Shown piece after piece: positions 13,593-24,925 of a DNA stretch of 64,000 nucleotides. The DNA is from Monosporascus cannonballus (lineage: Eukaryota; Ascomycota; Sordariomycetes; Xylariales): positions 62,001-126,000 of the forward strand of contig QJNS01000040.1 in assembly GCA_004154925.1 (NCBI GenBank). The letters are read 5' to 3'. The number at the start of each line of letters is the position of its first letter. The first letter of the stretch is position 1. Both the position numbers and the translations under genes were made by a program. A model generated the notes under the pieces. The model saw nothing but the letters and a program-made list of their open reading frames with translations. It made no database searches and was not told the DNA's origin.

Positions 13593-14882
13593 CTATTCCT
13601 CGCAAGGGTCCGCTGTAGTCGAATACTGAGGAGGTGGATCAGCCAAGCCAGAGAATGGCGCTACCTCAACAGCAACTTCTAGGACCACATGCTACAACAT
13701 TGTTAGCAGGTGTATTTGAGATCCCTTGGTAGCGCACCTCAACGTTTTCCAGTACCCCACAAGAGAAGCCTGCCATGACTTCTAAGTCATATCTTCGGGA
13801 GATATGGACTGAATGAAATGACGGGGGGATAGATGGAACCAATTGGCCCTGCCACGCTCCACGATTTAAGCGGCAGAAGCTCTCCCCAAGCGGAGGATTA
13901 ATTGGGAGATTTCCCAATGTGGTACAAATCTTGACATACGATGCAAGCACTCTGTTTATAGAGCCGACTTGCACCACGGTCAAGCCCCTGAGGCCGATGT
14001 AAAGACTCCGTAGTCGAATAATGCCGAGTTGTTTTAACAGGTCTTCGGAGACAGAAGCAGTGAGGCCCATAACAAGTGGTTGATTTATATATAAAATGGG
14101 GGGATTTGGAACAGTGAGTTCCACTTGCATAGAAGGACTGTACCGGGGAAGATACGGCTCCTGGTATGGCGTTTGCCTTCGGGGATCGAGCCGATCAGCT
14201 GAAAGCATCCCTATAGCAGTTGTCCGTGCCGGGGGCCGGTTTGTACCAAATGCCAAGTCTGTTGTCCTAAAGAGCACTGCTTTCTGCTTCATGAGCTTAT
14301 GCCGGAGAAGTCCAGGCCTTGCAATCTCCAGCTGGACGGAGTAATCGGCGCGTGCTCTAACACTGGGTAGCGTTAAGTTGATAGTCGGTGGCAGGTCTAG
14401 GCCGCTTCCTTGTAAGGGAAATCGAATACTGAATGGAACAAAATGTTGTCCCTTGGTCACATTCCAACGCCCCTCGCCTGCACCATCAGGGAAGATAACT
14501 TTCGTCCTATTGAACAACTTCACGGTATCAGATCAGAAAATCGCGTTGAAAAAAGTCGTCAGGGCATACATGCCTTTTTTGTCACGTTGAAAACGCCCGG
14601 CTCTGGGAAATGCAGTCGAGTAGAGTCCCCGACAAAAGGCCAGAACGATAGCTTCAGACTTCCTGTCACTTTTTAGCGTCCAGCTTCGTGCACATGGGCC
14701 TTTGGGTACATGGAAATACCACGAAGCGACACAGAAATCGTCGAAATGACATCTGCTTCGGGTGCCGCGATATCAATTGTACCTCGGACCTCATCACCGC
14801 TTGTGAACCACTCTCCATCTCCCGAGTACTGTATTATTATGTCGACCTTCATTGTCTGATAGTTTGAACGAATAGGAGCCAT
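13593..14882 (-). pseudogene. arrestin-like (arrestin N-/C-domain fold) protein gene, damaged
   Basis: Fungal arrestin-like proteins act as adaptors, commonly for ubiquitin ligases in membrane-protein endocytosis. Exon 1 starts at the ATG at 14,880-14,882 (alternative: the second ATG, MKVDIIIQYSG) and encodes an N-terminal beta-sandwich start with GEWFTSGDEVRGTIDI. The main exon (about 14,518 to 13,738) has FPLQGSGLDLPPTINL-type arrestin core, YSVQLEIARPGLLRHKLM, and the C-terminal strand RRYDLEVMAGFSCG. Exon 1 runs into TAA at 14,673-14,675; just after it another frame reads KSDRKSEA, suggesting a one-base loss or altered splice site. At the 3' end GTGCGC...GCTAAC...TAG looks like a 59-nt intron (13,679-13,737), but the plausible tail VAVEVAPFSGLADPPPQYS (ending 13,593) is one base out of frame. 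It is therefore probably a pseudogene or carries assembly errors. It is divergent to the BOR1 gene. Confidence 0.6.
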
Positions 14883-16398
14883 GGGATCCAGGAAATTTCC
14901 CGCCGCAAAGGCGATGAGCGTTACTGGAACTTATTGTAGATGGGCGGTGGGCGCCATTAAGAAGGCCCGGACACGATGCAAGCACACTAATAAATAAAAT
15001 ACATGACCATTACTTGTGACGTAGCAGTGGCTAATCCCGAGAATCTTTTAGTGAGGTTGTAGTGTACATATCGTGGAGGTAGGCGTGTGTTAAATTCACT
15101 GGAGGAGCATAGTTTTCTCGCTCAACAATAGGATTATAACACATCAGAGCCCCTTGGACATTTCTCCATAAAATTTCTGCTGCGTCTACGGGCTTCGGAC
15201 TACATAACCGTGTAGCCTGCCTTCGCCTATAGAGTTAATAAGGCTCCAGACAATGTTGACACCGAGACAGATATTATTTCCTTTACTTAAAGCCGTATAA
15301 TCAGAATGGCTCGATTGGATTAGCTACCGAATAGTCCACTCCATCTATGCTCATTCCTGTGCACAACTGTTTTGTGATCTCCATTCCCGCATAATCAATC
15401 TGGCCAACCAATCTAATTCTCTAGGTGGGGGTCCCTAATGGGCCTAGATATCGGGATATCTGGAGAGTTGTCTGCGCGTTCCGCGGTGACATCTGTTAAT
15501 GTGACAGCCTCTTTTGTGTCGATTTGGCAGTTTGGTGTCCCCGGATCTGCAATCCGGGGATCTATCAGTTTACTCTTGAGAAGGCATTACCGACGAGCCC
15601 TAGGTTTGCATTACTTGGCAAACTTGCTGATGTAACTAATTCGTGCGAGTATTGCCTCTCTCCAGGCGTCGTCCAATCACGATTGGCTGGACCCTCCTTT
15701 GACGAAGGATTCGAGGTGCAGGGCTGGATGACTAAGCTAACGGATGAACGTACAATCCGGAAGTGCCTGCACGAGTTGACCTAGAATTAGTCTCGAGAGT
15801 CGGTCTCCTATATCGTTTCGTTGGGTGTAGAAATACTAACGTAGGATTGGGTGTTTCGCTAGAACAAACGTAAGAAGGGATGCGAGGAAAGCGCGTCAAC
15901 AGAACAATAACTGTGAGAGTGGTCGACGCCCACCGCGCAGGGAGAGCCAGCGACAAAGTCGGGAGGGGTCTCAAAAAAACTCGGTGTGTGGCTAGCAAAT
16001 TTTCGCTGCTCGGGCAGAAAAGCCAGGGGAAGCCATGTTCTACGTCGCTATCCTTGGATAGTGGAATTTCCAAGAAGTCCACCTGTGGGGTAAATTTTCT
16101 CGGTTCAGGGGAAGAAACTGTACCCATGAAAGGTCCATATGTCACCCAGCCAAACAAATATATCGAGCAAAGCCTATCGCGGCGGTGTCGTTATCTATGA
16201 ATACCTGAGCTGGTTATGTCCCTCGAGCCGCTGTAATAATAACTAAGTTCTTCTTTCGCTGCAACCACCTTGATTACCTCATTCATATTGCCCGTCTTCG
16301 CAGCCGTTACATCTGAGGACGAATTTCCTCTCCACAGACGGGGACAGAAGTTGGAGGCTGAGCCAACAGCCAAAGCACAACTCCGAACCAGATCTATC
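14883..16398. other. intergenic region between two divergent damaged genes
   Basis: About 1.5 kb of ordinary base composition. It contains open stretches on both strands (141 codons minus at 15,732-16,157; 106 codons plus at 15,880-16,200; 65 and 86 codons plus at 15,438-15,784) without recognisable domains. It should hold the 5' flanks of the arrestin-like and BOR1 genes. An in-frame upstream ATG at 16,270 could extend the BOR1 reading frame by 43 codons. Confidence 0.4.
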
Positions 16399-18005
16399 AT
16401 GGCGCGCACGAAGCCCAAGGACGAAAAATCGACCCTGTCGGTACACGATCCTCGTCTTGGCACGAGTAGTCCTCTTTCGAATATGCGAATCCGGGACTCT
16501 GCTGCCGACAGCAATCGATGGCGGAAAATCCATCTGTTCCGCGGCATTATCAATGATCTCCGCCGCCGGATCCCATACAATGGGAGCGATTGGAAAGACG
16601 CTTGGGACTACCGTGGCGTGCCCGCAGCGATATATATGAACTTCGCAAAGTTAGTTGGTTTTAGAGAATGTCGGCGATATCTATTCCTGGAAAAATAGCA
16701 GGGGACCATTCTGAGCTTCTGCGAAATTCTTGTCTTCCTTACATCTTGCCCCTTTGGTTCTTCGTTGTTTACCACTTCGACTTAGACTTGCCAGTGGGTG
16801 CGTGCTCAACCGATAGTGTCTTGCCTGTTCTGGCCTTTCCCTCGAAATGTTCCCGGGCACCGGGTCAAATTATGGAGTGAATGAGGTGGTGCTGTCTTCC
16901 GTCCTCGGCGCAGTTGTCTTCTCCTTGTTTGCCGCTCAGCCATTGGTTATTGTTGGCGTAACTGGCGAGTAGTCCAGGTCTTATCGGTCCGTGTAACGTC
17001 GATTAACTTCACTTTCCAGGTCCAATTACAGTTTTTAACTAGTAGGTTTCTCCGTAAATCATTTCATACCTATCTATGTGGCTAACCGTGTTTGCCCAAT
17101 ACTGTGTATGGCATCATGAACACGACTGGCGTGGACTACATGGCTTTTATGTGGTGGACCGGCATGTGAGCTTGTCAAAGTGGGAAGGAATGTCTCTTGT
17201 AACCTGCTTCACTACATAACGCGCTTCGCCTGCGATATTTTCGGCTTCTATGTCGCATTCATCTACCTCCAGAAGGGCATCCAGGTCCTCGAGCGTCTTG
17301 GAGAGGGTGAGCCATTCCATCTCTCCATAGCCTTGCTGGTTTTCTTGATTGCCTACCTCTGCGGAGTGTCCGGCACGCGCAGCTTATTCACTCACCGTAT
17401 CCGCGTGCTCCTAAAGGATTACGGTACTCCTCTTACCCTCATATTTTTTTACCGATTTAGTCCGTATCGGCCGCATGGAAAAAGTCGATCTTGTGGTACT
17501 CCCTAACAAGTATTGCCTTTATGCCAACTCTCCGAGAGAACTGGATCGTAGACCCCAGAAATGTTAGCATTGGAGAAGCGTTTCTTGTATTGCCCTTTGC
17601 TCTTCTGTCATCTATTATATTCTGGTTCGACCACAACGGTAAGTGCGAGTTTTGCGAGTTGTAGCCAGCATCTCGGAATCCACTAACCAAACATGCAGTC
17701 TCGTCCTTAATTGCGCAGGGTACTGAGTTTCCCTTAAAGAAGCCGGCATGTTTCCACTGGGACTTTTTCCTCCTGGGCTGGACAACTGGTATTGCCGCAA
17801 ACTTGGGGCTTCCATTTCCCAATGGGCTTATTCCGCAGGCTCCATTCCATACGGAGTCATTCTGCGTGACCCAGGCAGTCCGGCAGCTCGATGAGAAAGG
17901 TGATGATAAAGGCGCCTACTCATTTGAGGCAACCCATGTTGTCGAACAGCGTTTCTCCAATCTTTCCCAAGGCCTTATGACCCTAGCGACTATGAAGGGC
18001 CCTCT
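16399..18005 (+). pseudogene. BOR1: BOR1-type borate/bicarbonate (SLC4-like) transporter, 5' part of a gene split by transposons
   Basis: This family exports borate across the plasma membrane through a SLC4/SLC26-type membrane domain. Family landmarks here are FRGIINDLRRR, SDWKDAWDYR, SNYGVNEVVLSSVLGAVVF, QPLVIVGVTG, SCNLLHYITRFACDIFGFY, GLPFPNGLIPQAPFHTES and VVEQRFSNLSQGLMTL. The chosen start is ATG 16,399 (alternative 16,270). Introns inferred from family continuity: 16,650-16,816 (GT-AG), 16,965-17,019 (GC-AG), 17,042-17,099 (GT start, but ends CAA instead of CAG), 17,639-17,698 (GT-AG with CACTAAC). Lesions: one T missing at 16,836-16,838 before SLEMF; a frame break and short loss around 17,160-17,190; an extra T in the run at 17,443-17,449; an extra base near 17,507. 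The reading frame then runs to MKGPL, where element A1 is inserted. The 3' part resumes at 33,090. Confidence 0.85.
18001..18005 (+). repeat. target-site duplication CCTCT of A1, left copy
   Basis: The five bases before the LTR start at 18,006 are CCTCT, and the five after the LTR end (24,783-24,787) are also CCTCT. Both copies lie in BOR1 coding sequence and are unmutated. Confidence 0.95.
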
Positions 18006-18411
18006 TGTGACGAGCTATAGGGTTTAACCAACTATTAAACCTTAAGTCGACGGGTTTATGTTGGCAGGAGTATCGTGGGAATCTGAGCAATGGATACAGG
18101 AACGTATTACGTCTCGTAATGCCAAGGGTGCCTTGGGTAACGATATTATATTGCAAACTGAAATTTTCTAAACTATGGAATTAATAAGCGTATATATCTT
18201 ACTTTTAGCTTAAACGACTTAACTGGCTTCAACCCCTTAAGCCCCTTGAGCCCCTTAAGCCACCTACTAACTTAACCGGCTTAAGGCCACTGGGCCAATA
18301 AGACCCGTTAAGTTTCCTTAAGCCCGTTACGTAACCTTTTGGCCTTGGTCGAAATTTACTTTTTGATAATTCCGACCGTTTATAAAGGGCCAAGGCCATT
18401 AAGTTATAATA
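18006..18411 (-). repeat. LTR of A1, left (406 bp)
   Basis: It starts TGTGACGAGC and ends AAGTTATAATA (RIP form of the GGTCATAACA seen at the end of the right LTR). It contains an imperfect tandem array of CCCCTTRAG units near 18,228-18,262. Confidence 0.95.
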
Positions 18412-18509
18412 CGATCTTCTTTTTTCCAGGATTTTTGTCTTTAAAAATCGAATTGTTTATTTTGTTAACTTAATAAGTAATTTTTCCTTTTTTATATTCA
18501 ACATATCGG

Positions 18510-19021
18510 GTCGTATTGAAAAATCTCGTTTTCGCAAGTGTACTAATGTTTTTATTTTTGCAAAACGTATTATATTCCTTGGTTTTATTATGTTTTAAAA
18601 ATTTTTTTGTTTTCGTTACCACTTTATCGGTATACCCTATAAAGCATACCGTAATTCCGGAAAATGCGCCCGCTGTACGTAATACGGTAATTCCTACGAC
18701 CTATTTGGCCTTTCGGAATTTAAGTACAAAAAATTTTTTGATAAGGAAAATCGTTTAAAACGCGAAAAGGAATAGGCCCGTAAAGCTTTTCGTAATACTG
18801 CAAATAAACTAAACCGTTTACAGAAATAACGGAAATTACTTCGCCGTCGTGGAATTAAAATGCTTCGTTATAATATTCAGGGTGCGGAAGCGATGGAGGA
18901 ATTTAAGCGTCTTAAAAAAGAATAAGAACAGTTAGAGGTTGCCGTCGTAATTACCACGTTAGCGCAAATTACGGCCGACTGGCCTAATATTCCGGCTATT
19001 AATTGGTCGACCGTTAACTAA
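18510..19021 (+). pseudogene. antisense accessory ORF of family A element (A1 copy): Cys-rich then coiled coil
   Basis: This is the best-preserved copy of the family A antisense frame. Read on the plus strand, opposite to gag-pol: SRFRKCTNVFIFAKR, CFRYHFIGIPYKAYRNSGK, CARC, then FFDKENRLKREKE, ARKAFRNTANKLNRLQK, RKLLRRRGIKMLRYNIQGAE, AMEEFKRLKKE and the C-terminus IPAINWSTVN followed by TAA at 19,019-19,021. The Cys pairs (CARC and upstream Cys residues) could bind zinc; the middle is a charged coiled coil. The in-frame stops are TAA/TAG, as expected of RIP at CAA/CAG. Family A copies A2, A3, A4 and A5 have the same C-terminal motif at the same site. Its role is unknown. Confidence 0.65.
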
Positions 19022-19049
19022 GACGCGTTTGTCGTTGCTGGTAAAAGTT

Positions 19050-22000
19050 CTTTAATAGGCACTAGGCGCCAATAAGATTCTCGGCGGGTTCCCAGGTATT
19101 TTTGGAATCTGAGTATTTTTTCCACTTAATTAGCTACTGGGTAAATCCGTTTTATTTTCGTATTTCGAATATTTTTTCCACTTTGTATACTTCTTTATTT
19201 TTTACTTCCATATTATTTTATGTCGTATATATTTTAATTATATCTGTTATTAATTCGAATAAAAAAACATGAAAAACTGTATAGAATTTAACTTTTGGTG
19301 GAAATTCTAATTAGTAATTGTTTTCTGAGATTTTCTTGGCGATTTTGTATGGACCGATATATTTAAAATCGAGTTTTTTACTAAGTTATTTTATTTAAAT
19401 ATTTTTTGTAATAAGGAAAACTATTTTCCCTTTTTCAAAAATTAATCCCTTTAATTTTTTTAATTATAATATTTATTTATTTAATTCCATACGAATTTTA
19501 ATTTTATTTTTATTTCTTAATATAACTATCGTAATTATATTAACGTAAAAATTATTTTAATATTAATTGGACCGTTATCGCGTACTTTTTTATATATTTC
19601 TGGAATAAAACCAAAATTTGTATACGTAAGTATTATCTTAATGCTTTCGTAATAACTAGTATTATAAGTTAATTGTACGATTAGTAATTTCTTAACCCAA
19701 TTATTTTATTCGTAATTGATGTAATATTGTAAGTAAATTTTTAAAGTTTGGTTTATTCGTTTTATTTATTTATTTATTTAAAGTCTGAATACGTTTAATA
19801 ATTTATGATTTAAGCCGATTTATATCATAAAACCTTGCTAAAACTTTAATACAAATATTGATCCTTTATTTAAAATAATTTTTATTAGTAATCTGTATAT
19901 GCTAAAAATATGTTTAAAGAAAGTATATGCCAGTTGTTCGGCGTTTGTATCCTTATGATATAGTAAAAAATAGGAAAATTTTGTAAATCGGTCGATAATT
20001 ACGAAAATGCTATCGTAATATATTCCCGTAATTGGATTTTTTGATATAGAAAATTTGATAATAAAGTTAAATATAATTAAATACCATAGTTATTTTATAA
20101 TTAGTAATAATTATAATTCTTCGTATGGTTTATGTCGTCGAGTTTTTGCTTTGGCGTAAATATCGTATTACTGTATAATGTTTTATATTATTAATTTTAT
20201 TTTAAAAAAGGAATATATGCGTCGAAGTTTTTCTAGGATTTTATAAATCCTTGGATATTCGTATAACTAATGTTCGTATATTTTTCGTATTAACTTTTTT
20301 TTGGTATTTTTTTGGAATTTATATTTTGTTTATTTTTTGGTTTTTTGGGAAATTATCGTTATATTGTTAAATTTTCTGGTACATATTATAAGGTTCTGCC
20401 CGAATTATCGTAATATATCGTAAGCGTAAATATCCTTTTATAATGGTATCAAATATTATATAATTAATTTTAATTAATTTCTTTTCGAGGTCTAATCGTT
20501 TATTTAATGTATTTACTTTGCCGTTTTTTGATTTTTTTTATAGATAATAACGAAGTCGAAGTTCGCCAATTTTTTTGCGTATTTTAATTATCGCCCTATA
20601 AACTCCTTAATCGTAATAAATTGGGTAAAATTTTAATAATTTATATAAACTTTAACCTGGTACAAATTTCCTTTTAAGAAATATTTAAACTCCCGAAATA
20701 CCATAATAATGGCTATAAATTCCATATCTAGAACACCGTAATTAAATTCGGTTCCTTTTAATTTATACGAAAAAATACAATAGGATACAATTTGCCTTAA
20801 TTATCTTACTATCCGATTATTACGCCTAACGCGTAATCCAAAATATCGGTTTTTAGCTTAACAGAACGGTTTAAATTATACATAATTAGTATTAGCTTGT
20901 TGGTAATCGCATTCTTAATATCCTAAAATATTTTTTCCGTATCTGGCGTTCATTTAAATTTTTTTTTCGTAAAATTTATTAGAAATATAATTATTTTATC
21001 AAAATTTCCAATAAATTTCCTGTAATAATTAACGAATTTACGGAATACCTGTATTTCTTTAACCGTTATTAGCATTTGCTATTTTGTAATTACAGCGATT
21101 TTTTTAAGGTCCATCCTAATATATTTTAAAATAATAATATGTCCTAAATATTCCATTTTTTATATACGGAATTAATTTTTTTTTTACGTTAACAAATAAC
21201 CTTACGTTTTATAAAGCTTAAAAAACTTTATAAACGTATTTTGCGTATATTTTTTTTTATTTCTAAAAAAATGAAAATGTTGTCGAAATAGCAAATAACG
21301 AAAACGTCGAAGTATTTTCGTAATACGTAATTAACTATTTGCTAAAAGGTTGTTAATGTATTCGTAAGTCCTATTAGCGTAACCAAATATTTAAATAATC
21401 CGTATTTCGTTCTGAAAATTGTTTTTTATTCGTATCTTTTTTTAATTTTAATAAAATTATATCTATCTTTAAAATCGAATACTGTAAACCATTTAATTCC
21501 GTAAAATCGGTTTTTTATTTCCATAATAAGGGATAATGGTATTTAATCCTTAATAATAATATCGTTTAATTATCGATAATTAATTTCAAATCGTAATTTT
21601 TTATTTTTCTTAGGTATAAAAAACATTAAATATCTTGCTGGTAATTTCGAAAATTAAATCCATTTTTATAGCCGATTTTCCAGGTATTTTTTTAAAAATA
21701 CGTAATTCGTTTTTATTAAGGTTATAAATAAGGTAAAACTTTGTCGAAAATCCTTTTTTAAAAATTATTTCGTAATCCCATTCGCTATATTCTAATAATT
21801 TTATATCGAGCTCCTTCCTAAAAAGTTACTTATATCTATAATATTATATTAGTATATTAATTAAATTTTCTAATTTCTTAAATTAATGTTCTTTTTATTC
21901 CAGATCATTATTTAATTGCTTTAATTTCGTTTTAATAATAATAATAATATATCGTATTTTTCTTTAATATCCGTTTTTTTATATCTTATTTTTTAGGTAG

Positions 22001-24360
22001 TAAAGTATTTATTGTATTTTTATGTCTGTATTTGTCGTTATTATCGATTAAATATTAAAATTTTAATTCTTTTCTTTTTATTTACTAATAAGGTATAAAG
22101 GGAATTTTACCTAGCTAGTCCCGCCATTAATTAAGACTCCGTATTAGCGTATCCATAATAATCTTAATATTATATCGTAATTCCTAAGTAAAACGATATC
22201 GAAATTAACCGTTTGGTATTATCCTTACATAAAAATCTTAAAGTAATTAATTTCGCATATAATTTTTCCGTTATTATAAGCGAATTTTAACTTGTGGCAT
22301 TCGTCGTTATATAAGGTTTTAATTTATATTTTTATAATAATTTGAACTTATTAACCATATATAGTGCAATATAATTTCCGCCTAAAGATTTAAAATTTAC
22401 TATTGCGGTATACCAGTACGTTCCGATTCGTATTTTTAAAGTAATAAGGTCGTTAACGTTTTTTATCGTTGCATTTAAAGCCTTTTTTGGGAATTTCCCT
22501 TAATTTCTCTGGGTTTCGTTATTCTGTGGCTTTTTTACAGGTAACCTTTTTTTTAATTCTTATTCGAATTTATTAAACCTTACTTATATCTTTTCGTTTA
22601 ACGCGTTTAGTTGCTATATTTGTCATTATTGTCGACATATTATTCCTTTGAACCGTATTAATTATTTCTAGTTCTTTTATAGTGTTTTTCCTTATTAAAT
22701 AAATTGTTTTCTTATATTTACGACTATATCCTATTATACGTTATTTTAATTATCGTTCCTGAAATTTCCTATAAACTAATGTATTTCTTTTTTAATAGCC
22801 TTTTTTATAGGGATTTATAATAAATACTAATTAAAAATGGAAATCCGTAATAATTTTTTAATAATGCTTTTTTACCGTACGCTGGATCAACTTCTTTTCC
22901 GTTTAATAGTTATATTATTTATAGTAACAAAAAAAATGTTTTTACGGGCATTGCTTTTTTTCGGGCCAATTTTTTGTTTCGGCTAATTGCTGGATATTTC
23001 CTGGGGTTATAATTCGAAGTTATTAATATTATGACTTATTATTTTTGTTATGCCCGGTACGGTTTGGAAAATCGAATCCCTTATGGTATATACGGTAATT
23101 CGTACGTAAATATGTTATTTCCATTTTTCGTAATCGGGATATTTTCGTCGTCGACAATATATGGCATACATTTTGCTATATCGATCGGGGGTTCCGGGAT
23201 AGATTTTTTTATTTAGTTTTAATATTTACGTAATTATCTTTATAACGTTTTTTGCCGTATTCGTAATGCCTGCTAAGCCAGCTTTTTAACTTTTTGAATT
23301 CCTCGTCGAATTTCTTATCGTGATAGTCCCTGTTAAACCTTTTGCTTAAGGCCTGATGCGTATTTGGCTTAAATTATGTTAATGGCTTTGTTATCGTTTC
23401 CTTAATTGTTTTTATATTATCCTTCCGGTATAGGGGTTTAGTTATTTTGTCGTAACTTTTTGGGTTTTTTGTATTTGTAAGCCTTGTGTCCTATTTTGCC
23501 GCAATTAAAGCATTTAATCTGGCTTTAATTTTATTTGTAAGTAATGCCGAATTCTATAGGTTTTGGCGTCGTTCCATAAGAAGTAAAAGGTATGTTTTAT
23601 TTTTTTCCCTTGGTTGGATTTGTTATATTCCGAATGTAAGGCATATTGTCCTTTTTTTTCCTATCGTTTTTCAAACTGTCGATTATCAATTTTAATTACC
23701 TTTGCGATATACCGGTTTAGGGCAATTGGTTATTCGATCCGAATAATTTTCTTTTTTATATTATTTTTAATTTTTTATAAAATATGTCGATAAGGGCGTC
23801 GGTTTCGTTATTTCCTTATCCGGCCTTAGTTACAAAATTTTTGAAAGTTACGGCGTATTTAGATACGAGTTTTTTTTGTCGGAATTATAGGAATTGTTAA
23901 ATCGTTAATTATTTTTTATCCGGATTACCAAAATTATTACGTATTTTGTTTTCGAAATTGATATAAATTAAAAAGATTTTATTAATAAAGTTTTTTTTAT
24001 TTGGTTTTTTTATTTTTAGGAAATTTTTTATAATAAGCTTAAATTAATTAACCGTATTGCTTATTAAGTATGTTTTTATTATTAGGACCATATCCGCTGG
24101 GTTATTAAGGTTTAGGAAGTGAAGGTAAATTCGTACCTAAATTAAGAAAATCTGAAAGTTATTTTTTTTATCGTAAGGTTCTGGTTTTTTCGGCTTTATA
24201 CGAACGAAAAAAGGTTAGGCAGGTGGCGTAACCTTAAGTTATCGAACTTTTTTTTCCAATTCCCGAATTCGAATTTGAAGCTGCTAAATAAGGGTTTCCT
24301 AAATGCTAATCGACATTTCGACAATATTAAATATTGCTTAAAGTTTGACGGTATTATTAA
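19050..24360 (-). pseudogene. gag-pol relic of A1
   Basis: On the minus strand the chromodomain is at about 19,060-19,210 (EVYKVEKIFE, then IKWKKYSDSKNTWEPAENL). The integrase C-terminal module at about 19,270-19,420 reads LDFKYIGPYKIAKK and FPPKVKFYTVFHVFL. The RT active site is CYFDNIF at about 21,268-21,288; the last Asp of YxDD is now Asn, a G to A change. Gag reaches about 24,250 near the right LTR. Open stretches on the plus strand within it (for example 23,031-23,216 and 23,486-23,695) are shadows. Confidence 0.85.
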
Positions 24361-24376
24361 ATAAAAATTTATAACG

Positions 24377-24782
24377 TATAACGAATTATAAGGTTTAACT
24401 AATTATTAAACCTTAAGTCGACGGGTTTATATTAGCAAAAGTATCGTAGGAATCTAAATAATGGATATAGGAACGTATTACGTTTCGTAATGCCAAAAGT
24501 ATCTTAAGTAACGATATTATATTGTAAATTAAAGCTATTTAAATTATGGAATTAACAAGCGTATATATCTTACTTCTGGCTTAAACGACTTAGCTGGTTT
24601 AAACCCTTTAAACCCTTTAAACCCCTTGAGCCACCTGTTGGTTTAACCGGCTCAAGGCCACTGGACTAATGAGACCCGTTAAGCTTCCTTGAGCCCGTCA
24701 CGTGACCTCTTGGCCTTGGTCGGAACTTACCCTTTGATGGTTCCGACCGTCTGCAAGGGGCCAAGGCCGTTAGGTCATAACA
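24377..24782 (-). repeat. LTR of A1, right (406 bp)
   Basis: It starts TATAACGAAT (RIP form of TGTGACGAGC) and ends AGGTCATAACA. The first 240 bases are heavily mutated, the last 140 nearly unmutated. Confidence 0.95.
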
Positions 24783-24798
24783 CCTCTTCTGGTGTGCC
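24783..24798 (+). pseudogene. BOR1: 16-bp orphan piece of the BOR1 exon between two transposons
   Basis: The sequence CCTCTTCTGGTGTGCC consists of the right CCTCT duplication of A1, three unique bases TCT, and the left GGTGTGCC duplication of the hAT element. Read with its flanks, it supplies the codons that join MKGPL (left) to VCLHLVPHG (right), giving GPLLVCLHLVPHG, the expected family sequence. Confidence 0.9.
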
Positions 24799-24925
24799 TA
24801 GGGTGAGGGAGGAACCACCCACCGAAAATTACCCACGGCCCACGGGTACCCGCGGGTAATGCCAAGGACCCATGGGTGACCCATAGGTCCTTGGCGCAAG
24901 TCAGAATTACCCGCGGGTACCCATT
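24799..24925. repeat. left terminal and subterminal repeats of the hAT element
   Basis: After the terminal inverted repeat come GC-rich palindromic words: GGGTACCCGCGGGTA, GGACCCATGGGTGACCC and a second TACCCGCGGGTACCC. The same words occur at the right end. Such subterminal motifs are the usual transposase-binding sites of hAT elements. The tract is unmutated although the sequence from about 24,930 inward is RIP-eroded. Confidence 0.8.

Larger units (their letters stand above)
18006..24782 (-). mobile_element. Ty3/gypsy family A element A1, full length (6,777 bp), inserted in BOR1
   Basis: It is bounded by two LTRs of exactly 406 bp and a perfect 5-bp duplication CCTCT. Gag-pol lies on the minus strand, against the BOR1 gene. 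The interior is strongly RIP-mutated, whereas the outermost parts of both LTRs facing the gene are less changed (18,006-18,180 and 24,640-24,782). Order along the plus strand: LTR, antisense accessory frame, chromodomain, integrase, RNase H, RT, protease/gag, LTR. Confidence 0.95.

Noticed and set aside
13261..13682. Three overlapping plus-strand open stretches, one rich in Arg/Lys (ARRKKRKNRTGR)
   Set aside because: They lie in the 3' flank and 3' end of the minus-strand arrestin-like gene, overlap each other in different frames and show no domain.
15732..16157. 141-codon open stretch on the minus strand (and 106 codons plus at 15,880-16,200)
   Set aside because: Composition is plain, no domain or conserved motif is visible, and the two stretches overlap on opposite strands; length alone is weak evidence in ordinary-GC sequence.
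16191..16580. 129-codon and 84-codon minus-strand stretches opposite the BOR1 start
   Set aside because: Shadows of the BOR1 first exon, which has clear family motifs on the plus strand.
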